NCBI GenBank assembly: GCA_039029355.1
Contig: JBCCGI010000074.1
Span: forward strand, 1 to 40,006
DNA length: 40,006 bases
Reading direction: 5' to 3'
Origin: JBCCGI01 sp039029355
GTDB taxonomy: Bacteria > Planctomycetota > UBA1135 > GCA-002686595
Translations under genes and position numbers: made by a program
Notes under the pieces: model-generated
Told to the model about the DNA's origin: nothing
Database searches by the model: none
What the model saw: the letters and a program-made list of their open reading frames with translations, nothing else
In this document: piece by piece, positions 7,280 to 13,052 of the stretch
How the letters are laid out: every line of letters starts with the position of its first letter
Position numbering within the stretch: the stretch's first letter is position 1

Positions 7280-7807
7280 ATGAAACCGACGTTCCTGACC
7301 GCGCTCGCGCTCGGCCTGGCCGTGATGCTGCCCCAGGAGGGCCGCCAGGGCCCGCCGGCTCCCGAAGTGGGCAAGCCCGCCCCGCTCATCCGTCTCAACG
7401 ACCACGAGGGCAAGGGCACGACCGTGGGCGGCGAGGCCGACCACTGGACCGTGCTGGCCTTCTACCCCAAGGCCGCCACGCCCGGGTGAACCCGCGAGGT
7501 GTGCTCGCTGCGGGACGCAGCGAAAGTCCTCGAGGAGCTCCGCGTGCAGGTCTACGGCATCAGCATCGACGACGTCGCGTCGATCGCGAAGTTCGCCAAG
7601 GACCAGGAGCTCAACTTCCCACTCCTGAGCGACCCGGATGGCAGCGCGGGAGCCAAGTACCGCGTGCTGCCGGCCAAGGCGCGCTTCGCCAGCCGCGTGA
7701 CGTTCATCATCGACGAGAAGGGCGTGCTGCGTGCCATCGACGACCGCGTGCAGGTCAGCTCGCACGGCGACGACCTGATCGAGAAGCTCGAAGAGCTTAT
7801 GGAGTAG
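7280..7807 (+). CDS. Secreted PrxQ/BCP-type peroxiredoxin with in-frame TGA (probable selenocysteine)
   Basis: A 175-residue thiol peroxidase if the TGA at 7487-7489 (codon 70) is read through. The TGA stands exactly at the peroxidatic cysteine: the protein reads FYPKAATPG-U-TREVCSLRD, where BCP/PrxQ proteins have TPGCT. The second Cys of the family follows at C75 (U-x4-C), the expected resolving residue. The frame stays open without any shift through the thioredoxin fold (VYGISIDD, FPLLSDPDG, TFIIDEKGVLR) to a TAG at 7805-7807. Residues 1-23 look like a signal peptide, so it should act outside the cytoplasm, reducing peroxides. A perfect hairpin follows the TGA at SECIS distance. Its 3' end overlaps the convergent gene by 11 bases. 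Alternatives are a TGC-to-TGA sequencing error or a nonsense mutation. The sel genes needed for Sec insertion are not in the window. Confidence 0.85.
7506..7522 (+). promoter_or_regulatory. Candidate bacterial SECIS hairpin
   Basis: CGCTGCG (7506-7512) pairs perfectly with CGCAGCG (7516-7522) around a GGA loop. The loop starts 23 bases after the TGA, inside the 16-37 base range used for bacterial SECIS elements. It begins with G residues, as the bacterial consensus requires. The stem lies within the coding sequence (codons 76-81), as in other bacterial selenoprotein mRNAs. Opening the innermost pair gives a 6-bp stem with a GGGAC loop. Confidence 0.6.
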
Positions 7808-9185
7808 CGGCCGTCAGCGAGCCCTCGGCCACCATCAGGCGGCGCATGTAGGGCTCGCATCCGACCAGGCGGCCGGCGAAGGCGAGCGTCTCGCCGCGCC
7901 GGCCGTCGAGGTCGTCGCCCACCTCGCGCGGCAGCTGCACGACCGCGCTCACCTGGCGCTTGCCGCCGAGGCCGTCCTCGATCTCGTGCAGCTCCACCAC
8001 CGCCTTGGAGCCCGGCTCGGCGCCGAAGAGGGGATCGCTGCTGTAGCGGTCGACGCGCGTCAGGGTGCCGCTCCAGCGCACTTCGCGGCCGGCGAAGTCG
8101 CTCTCGAAGCGGTCGCGCACTTCGCCGCTCACGCGCGTGTCCTCGAACAGCTCGCGGCACGCCTCGGCCGCGTCGGTCAGCGGCGGCTGGGCCGGCGCGA
8201 CCGGGGTGGGGGGCGTCGCGGGCTCCGGCTCGGGAGCGGGCGGCGGCTCGTGGGCCGTTGTGGTCGCCTCGGGCTGCGGGACCACGGGCTCGGGCTCGAC
8301 CGGCTCGGGCGTGACGGGCTCGGGCGCGACGGGAGGGACCACCACCTCGACGGGCTCCGGCCGGGGCGGCTCGGGCTCCATGACCGGCGGCACGATCGGG
8401 GCCGGCGCGATCGGCACGCTCGCCTCCTCGACGAGCCCCGGCGGAACCGGCGGCGGCGCGACCGTTCCCGGAGCGCTGCGCGGCGGCGGCGTCGGCGTGA
8501 GCTCGGGCGGCACCGTGCCGTCGAGCGGGTTCCCGTCCGACCAGGGCGCGGTGCCCGTGTGCTCTCCAGCGAGCGTGTCGCGCCGGGCGCCCGAGAGCGC
8601 GTCGCGGCTCGCGCGCGCGAACACGTCGGCGACGTCGCACAGCCCCTCGAGCGTGGAGATGATCACCTTCGGGCTTGTGTCGATGTCGCGCCGGTAGCAG
8701 CCGACGGTCGTGTCGTTGATCTTCAGCGACCGATAGCGCGAGAGCCCGCGCCGAACCACCAGCCGGTTCGGCGGCGTGAGCAGGGCGCGGATGCGCTCGG
8801 CGTCGTTGCCGCGCACCAGGACCTTCTCGTCGAAGACCGGGTCGCCGATCTCGACGCGCTCGGCGCCGAGCATTCCTGCGACCTCGGCAAGCGGCGTGGC
8901 GCGCTTGAGCTCCAGCCCCAGCCCCAGCGACGGGTACTGCACGCGGTAGCGCGTCCGGATCTCGTGCGAGTCGCCGGCGCCCTTGCTGGACAGCTCGACG
9001 TGCACCAGATAGCCGCGCATCTGGCCCGAAAGGCGCTTGCCGTGTCCGACCCCGCCGGGGTTGTACTCGAGCCCCAGTTCGCGTGCCGCATCGGCCCACG
9101 AACGTTCCTTCTGCTTGCGCGAGCTCTTGGACATCACCATGAAGAAGGCGACGGCGAAGAAGAAGAAGGCGGCGAAGGGAGACAT
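7797..9185 (-). CDS. Membrane-anchored protein with Pro/Glu-rich linker, unknown function
   Basis: A 462-residue protein not assigned to a named family. A hydrophobic N-terminus (AAFFFFAVAFFMVM, about 5-18) with basic residues after it should anchor it in the membrane. Next comes a globular part containing GLGLELKRATPLAEVAGML and SRYRSLKINDTTVGCYRRD. A long low-complexity linker rich in P, E, V and T (PEPVEPEPVVPQPE type) follows. The C-terminal ~110 residues, with VRWSGTLTRVDRYSSDPLFG and AFAGRLVGCEPYMRRLMVAEG, look like a beta-rich, possibly OB-like domain. The ATG at 9185 is chosen because the hydrophobic segment follows directly. It lies 53 bases after the ATP-grasp gene on the same strand and may share its transcript. 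Confidence 0.7.
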   Translation of the reverse strand: MSPFAAFFFFAVAFFMVMSKSSRKQKERSWADAARELGLEYNPGGVGHGKRLSGQMRGYLVHVELSSKGAGDSHEIRTRYRVQYPSLGLGLELKRATPLAEVAGMLGAERVEIGDPVFDEKVLVRGNDAERIRALLTPPNRLVVRRGLSRYRSLKINDTTVGCYRRDIDTSPKVIISTLEGLCDVADVFARASRDALSGARRDTLAGEHTGTAPWSDGNPLDGTVPPELTPTPPPRSAPGTVAPPPVPPGLVEEASVPIAPAPIVPPVMEPEPPRPEPVEVVVPPVAPEPVTPEPVEPEPVVPQPEATTTAHEPPPAPEPEPATPPTPVAPAQPPLTDAAEACRELFEDTRVSGEVRDRFESDFAGREVRWSGTLTRVDRYSSDPLFGAEPGSKAVVELHEIEDGLGGKRQVSAVVQLPREVGDDLDGRRGETLAFAGRLVGCEPYMRRLMVAEGSLTAATP

Positions 9186-9238
9186 GGGGGGCGTGAGGGA
9201 AGGCAGAGATACCCGCGGGCGGGCTCGCCCGCAACCGG

Positions 9239-10195
9239 CTAGTCGATCGCGCCTGTCGCGCGCGACTCCGGAGCCGCGGGCGCGACGGCCTCCACCAGCG
9301 GCTCGGCGCGTTCGCCGAGGCCCGTGGTCCAGTCCATCGTGAAGCGCGCGTTGATCTCGCTTAGGGGGTTCAGCACCTCGCGCGTCGCCCCGGGCACGCG
9401 GTGGCGGAAGGCGTCGATGCCGAAGGGGCCGAAGTAGCCCGCCTGTGCCAGGGCGATCCCCGCGGCCTCGGCCGCCGCGGCGAGCCGCGCGTCGTCGTCG
9501 CGGACCACCTCGCCGCGCGCCGCGGGGGCGGTCGCCGTCCAGGCGCCGGCGCGGGTCACGCGCTGGAAGCAGGGCCGCGCCACCTCGATCGCGCCGTCCG
9601 CGTGGACCCAGCCGGAGCGCGTGTACTCGCGCGTGACCCGCACCCAGGGCTCGACCACGAGCGGCCCCAGCCGCAGGCTGGCCGCGAGCCAGGCGCGGTC
9701 GGTCGCGTCGCGGCAACCGGACTCGATCCGCCGCCGCCCACGGCCGGCGGCGCCGAAGGAGCGGCGCGCGAGCCAGCCGTCGGGAGCGGGGCGGGCGAGC
9801 AGCGCGAGCGCCTCGTCCAGCGTCGCGGCGACGCTCTTGTCGAAGCTGGCCGCGACCAGCGGCGCCCGCACGCCGACCGCGAAGGGACGCGCGTTGACCG
9901 CGCGTAGCGCGCTTGTGTCCGGCGCGGCCTGCACGAGTGCACCCGCGCGCTCCAGCCGTGCGAGCGCGCGCGGCGTCGGCGACCAGGCCATCCCGACCAA
10001 GCCGCGCGCGTCCCCGCCCGTGGCCTGGTCGCCGGAGAGCACGACGTCGCCCGGCGCGACCAGCTCGTCGAGGAGCCGCTGGCTCTCGCGCTCGACGATC
10101 GCGCGCATTGCGCGCGTCGGCGCGTACGACCCGCGCGCCTCGAGCTCGTGCTCGGCGTCGAGGTTCAGCACCCAGGCCCGCGGCGGGCGGCTCAT
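9239..10195 (-). CDS. ATP-grasp domain protein coupled to DUF455
   Basis: A 318-residue protein with features of ATP-grasp enzymes, which form carboxylate-amine or carboxylate-thiol bonds through acyl phosphates. An N-terminal pre-ATP-grasp region (WVLNLDAEHELEARGSY) precedes WLARRSFGAAGRGRRRIE, the likely ATP-binding strand and Gly-rich loop. LVVEPWVRVTREYTRSGWV and the metal-binding ending LSEINARFTMDWTTGL (E-x-N pattern) follow. The start at 10195 overlaps the DUF455 stop (ATGA), so the two are translationally coupled and probably act in one pathway. The substrate is unknown. A peptide or amino-acid modifying role is inference only. Confidence 0.72.
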   Translation of the reverse strand: MSRPPRAWVLNLDAEHELEARGSYAPTRAMRAIVERESQRLLDELVAPGDVVLSGDQATGGDARGLVGMAWSPTPRALARLERAGALVQAAPDTSALRAVNARPFAVGVRAPLVAASFDKSVAATLDEALALLARPAPDGWLARRSFGAAGRGRRRIESGCRDATDRAWLAASLRLGPLVVEPWVRVTREYTRSGWVHADGAIEVARPCFQRVTRAGAWTATAPAARGEVVRDDDARLAAAAEAAGIALAQAGYFGPFGIDAFRHRVPGATREVLNPLSEINARFTMDWTTGLGERAEPLVEAVAPAAPESRATGAID

Positions 10196-11058
10196 CCCGG
10201 CTGCCCCGCGCCGGTGCTGGGCTCGGCCTCGAGGCGACGCAGGAACTCCTGCCCCAGGCCCGCGCGGCGGCGCGCCTCGCGGTTCAGCGGGCGCCCCTGC
10301 AGCAGCGCCGGCGTCAGTGGCGCCGGCAGCGCGGCGCGCCAGCGGTCGTAGCCCAGCGGTGCTCCCGAGAGGCGCTCGAACCAGCGCTTGGCGAAGGCGA
10401 CGTGCGCGACCTCCTCGCGGCCGACGCGCTCGAGCAGCCGCGCGCCGCGCTCGTCGCCGGCGGCGTGGAACCACGCGGCGAAGCGCGCGCTGTGCTCCAG
10501 GTTGGCGCCTTCGAGGCCGAGCCCCTGGAACGCCACGAACGAAACGGCGTCGCCACAGCGGGGGACGCGCTCCCAGAACCAATCGCGCACCGGATAGTCG
10601 CCGATCGATGCGCCGAGCTCGGTCAGGTGCTCCGCGTAGAGCCGCAGGTGGCAGAGCTCCTCGAGGCACAGCCGCACCAGCCCCGCCCGAAACGCGCGCG
10701 GCGTGCCGGGGAAGGCCAAGACGGCCCACGCGAACAGCTCCGCGGCCTGCAGCTCGTGGTGCAGGAACGTGTGCAGCAGCCGCGCGCGGGCCTCGGGAGG
10801 CGCGAGGGCCTTCGCCGAGCGCGGCGTGCGCGGACTGCGGCGCGACACGCGCAGCTCGGGTGGGCGCGCCGGCGCCTCGATGCGCCGCGTCGGCGGCGCG
10901 TCCTCCCAGCTGGGCGCCTGCTCGGCCGCGGGGGGCTGCGGAGGGGACAGCTTGCCGTCGAGCGTCGTGGCGAGAACCAGGTCGAAGCACCAACGCTCGA
11001 CCGTCCCCGCGCGGGGCGGGCTCTGAGGAGGGGAGCTCGTCACCCCGTCATGATGCAC
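10192..11058 (-). CDS. DUF455 ferritin-like protein
   Basis: A 288-residue protein of the DUF455 (COG2833) ferritin-like family. The core is helical with carboxylate/His motifs typical of a di-metal centre: FLHHELQAAELFAWA (about 98-112), LEELCHLRLYAEHL (about 132-145, ExxH) and GREEVAHVAFAKRWF (about 213-227, second ExxH). About 85 N-terminal residues are Pro-rich and poorly conserved-looking, so the true start may be later than the ATG at 11058. The family's reaction is not known; an iron-dependent oxygenase or oxidase is plausible from the fold. It is coupled to an ATP-grasp gene downstream and sits 46 bases after a propeller gene. Confidence 0.8.
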   Translation of the reverse strand: MHHDGVTSSPPQSPPRAGTVERWCFDLVLATTLDGKLSPPQPPAAEQAPSWEDAPPTRRIEAPARPPELRVSRRSPRTPRSAKALAPPEARARLLHTFLHHELQAAELFAWAVLAFPGTPRAFRAGLVRLCLEELCHLRLYAEHLTELGASIGDYPVRDWFWERVPRCGDAVSFVAFQGLGLEGANLEHSARFAAWFHAAGDERGARLLERVGREEVAHVAFAKRWFERLSGAPLGYDRWRAALPAPLTPALLQGRPLNREARRRAGLGQEFLRRLEAEPSTGAGQPG

Positions 11059-11104
11059 CGACGGACGCGCGCGCGGATCCCGCGAGCGCGGATTCCGCGC
11101 GCCG

Positions 11105-12364
11105 CTACTCCCACTCCAGCGCCAGCAGCGTATCCAGCCCGCGAACGAAGAGCTGATCGCCGGCCGCCGCCAGGTGCGCCCAGGTCTCGTCGTCGAGCAC
11201 CTCGCGCTCGCCGAGCACGCGGTAGCCCTCGGGCGTCGCCTGGATCAGCCGCAGGATGCCGGTGTCCGCCAGCGCGAGGATGCGGTCGCCCTGGGCGACC
11301 AGCGACCAGTAGGAGTCGCCCGTCGGCTCCGAGATCCAGGCGTCTTCCCCGGTGCGCAGGTCGACGCACGCGAAGCGGTTGCTGCGCAGGAAGAGGTACA
11401 CGTGGTCGCCGACCAGAACCGGCGACGTCATGTAGCCCTGCGCGCGGTTGGTCCACGCCTGCGAGACGCTGAGGCCGTCGTCGCCGGACTCGAGCTGGAG
11501 GAGCTGTGCGCGCCCGCCGTAGGGCGCGGTGAAGATGCCGTCGCCGTAGAGGAGCGGCGTCAGGATGTTCATGCCGCGGAAGGTCTTCACCGGCATCGAC
11601 CACAGCACGTCGCCGTTCTCCGGCGCGACCCCGGTGAGGTCGGTGCGCGTCTGCACCAGCAGCTGCTCGCGCCCGCCGACCTCGGCGAGTACGGGAGACG
11701 AGAACGAGCTGTCGAGCCCGCCGCCCTCGCCCTGGTCCAGCGTGCGCCACACGGTCTCGCCGGTCGCCTTGTCGAGCTTTACGAAGGAGGCCCCCGCCTG
11801 CACGTACACGTGGTCGCCGACGACGAGCGGCGAGCAGACGAAGCCGAACTGCGGCAGCGGGCTGCCCTCGCGCTCGACGAAGTCGACGGTCCAGCGGACC
11901 TCGCCGGTCGCGGCGTCCAGGCAGGCCAGCACGTCGCGAATGCCGGCGACGTACAGCGACTCGCCGTCGTAGGCGGGCGAGGAGCGGATCCACGAGCCGT
12001 TGCGCGCCGCGAAGAACGGCACCTTCATCGCGCCCTCCCAGGACGCGCGCCACACCTCCTCGCCGCTGGCGCGATCGACCGCGATCACGACCTCGTGCGC
12101 CTCGTCCTCGGTCGCCACGGTGAACACGCGGTCGGCGGTCACCACCGGCGAGGCGTAGCTCGGGCCCAGGCCGTCCATGCGCCAGGCGGTGCGCAGCTTG
12201 AGCTCCGCGGGCCACGCGGGGCCGTGGAAGCGCCCGTCGCGGGTCGGTCCGCGCCACTGGGCCCACTCGTTGCCGGAGGTCTGCGGGGTGCCCTCGTCGG
12301 GCGCGAGGGCGGCGGCTTGGGGGGCGGTGGCGCAGAGCAGGGCGGTGCAGACGGTCGCGATCAT
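11105..12364 (-). CDS. Secreted PQQ-like beta-propeller repeat protein
   Basis: A 419-residue protein with a signal peptide (TALLCATAPQAAALA) followed by repeated blades of the PQQ-binding-like/BamB type. Examples are ASPVVTADRVFTVATED, VIAVDRASGEEVWRA, LACLDAATGEVRWTVDF and FACVDLRTGEDAWISE. The N-terminal WAQWRGPTRDGRF motif is common in planctomycetal propeller proteins. The alternating xxDxxTGExxW repeats give six to eight blades. No catalytic residues for a quinoprotein dehydrogenase are recognisable, so a binding or scaffold role in the periplasm is more likely. It lies 85 bases after the sigma-factor gene on the same strand. Confidence 0.8.
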   Translation of the reverse strand: MIATVCTALLCATAPQAAALAPDEGTPQTSGNEWAQWRGPTRDGRFHGPAWPAELKLRTAWRMDGLGPSYASPVVTADRVFTVATEDEAHEVVIAVDRASGEEVWRASWEGAMKVPFFAARNGSWIRSSPAYDGESLYVAGIRDVLACLDAATGEVRWTVDFVEREGSPLPQFGFVCSPLVVGDHVYVQAGASFVKLDKATGETVWRTLDQGEGGGLDSSFSSPVLAEVGGREQLLVQTRTDLTGVAPENGDVLWSMPVKTFRGMNILTPLLYGDGIFTAPYGGRAQLLQLESGDDGLSVSQAWTNRAQGYMTSPVLVGDHVYLFLRSNRFACVDLRTGEDAWISEPTGDSYWSLVAQGDRILALADTGILRLIQATPEGYRVLGEREVLDDETWAHLAAAGDQLFVRGLDTLLALEWE

Positions 12365-12449
12365 GGCGGACTCCTTGGGCGGATCGGGGCTCTACGTGCT
12401 CCCTTCGCCGGCCGCGCGGCCCTGGATGCGCCCGCCGGGCGGAAGCGGC

Positions 12450-13052
12450 TCAGAGCCAGCCGGCCGGAGCCTCGCCGTCCGCCGTCCCCAGGCGTTCGAG
12501 CGCCGCGCGTACCCGCCGCAGCACGCGGTGCTTGGCCTTGTAGACCTGGTTGGGAGTCCAACCGGTGCGCTCGGCCACCTCGGCCGCGCTGCGCCCCTCG
12601 AAGAGCAGCAGCTCGAAGACCCGGAAGGTGCGCTCGCTCTCCTTGCGCCGCGCCTCTTCCAGGCAGTAGCGCAGGTGCTCGCGGCGCCAGCTCTCCTCCC
12701 ACAGCTCGTCCGGACCCGGGTCGGGCGCCTCCAGAGAGCCGAAGGCCTGGGTGTCGGGCTGCTGCTCGCGCCGGCGGCGGAGGTGGTCGACGACCTTGCC
12801 GCGCGCCAGCGCCGCGAGCCAGCGCTGGAAGCGCCCGCGGCCCGGATCGTAGTCGAAGGTCGGCATGCGGCGGACGACCAGCTCGAGGCACTGGTCGCGC
12901 ACCTCCTCGGCGTCGACCGGCCCCAGCCCGCGGGCGCGGGCGTAGCGCTCGAGCAGCGGCGCGTACAGCTCGAAGAAGCGCTCCCAGGCCTCGGCGTCCG
13001 AGGAGTCGCGCACGCGCGCGAGCAGCGTGCGGCTGGTTGAGGTCGGGCTCAC
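12450..13052 (-). CDS. ECF-type sigma factor coupled to a Ser/Thr kinase
   Basis: A 200-residue sigma-70 family protein of ECF size. Region 2 spans about residues 15-85 (AEAWERFFELYAPLLERYA, VRDQCLELVVRRM, FQRWLAALARGKVVDHLRR). Region 4 is near the C-terminus, with the helix-turn-helix RSAAEVAERTGWTPNQVYKA. The GTG start at 13052 overlaps the kinase stop (GTGA), so translation of the two is coupled. Kinase-associated ECF groups are a planctomycetal speciality, and direct control by the upstream kinase is the natural inference. Targets are unknown; the downstream propeller/DUF455/ATP-grasp genes are candidates. Confidence 0.85.
   Translation of the reverse strand: MSPTSTSRTLLARVRDSSDAEAWERFFELYAPLLERYARARGLGPVDAEEVRDQCLELVVRRMPTFDYDPGRGRFQRWLAALARGKVVDHLRRRREQQPDTQAFGSLEAPDPGPDELWEESWRREHLRYCLEEARRKESERTFRVFELLLFEGRSAAEVAERTGWTPNQVYKAKHRVLRRVRAALERLGTADGEAPAGWL

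Noticed and set aside
7280..7489. Reading the peroxiredoxin as a truncated 69-residue protein or simple nonsense pseudogene
   Set aside because: The TGA replaces exactly the catalytic Cys codon, the downstream half is intact in the same frame, and a SECIS-like hairpin follows. A random nonsense mutation at precisely this codon is much less likely.
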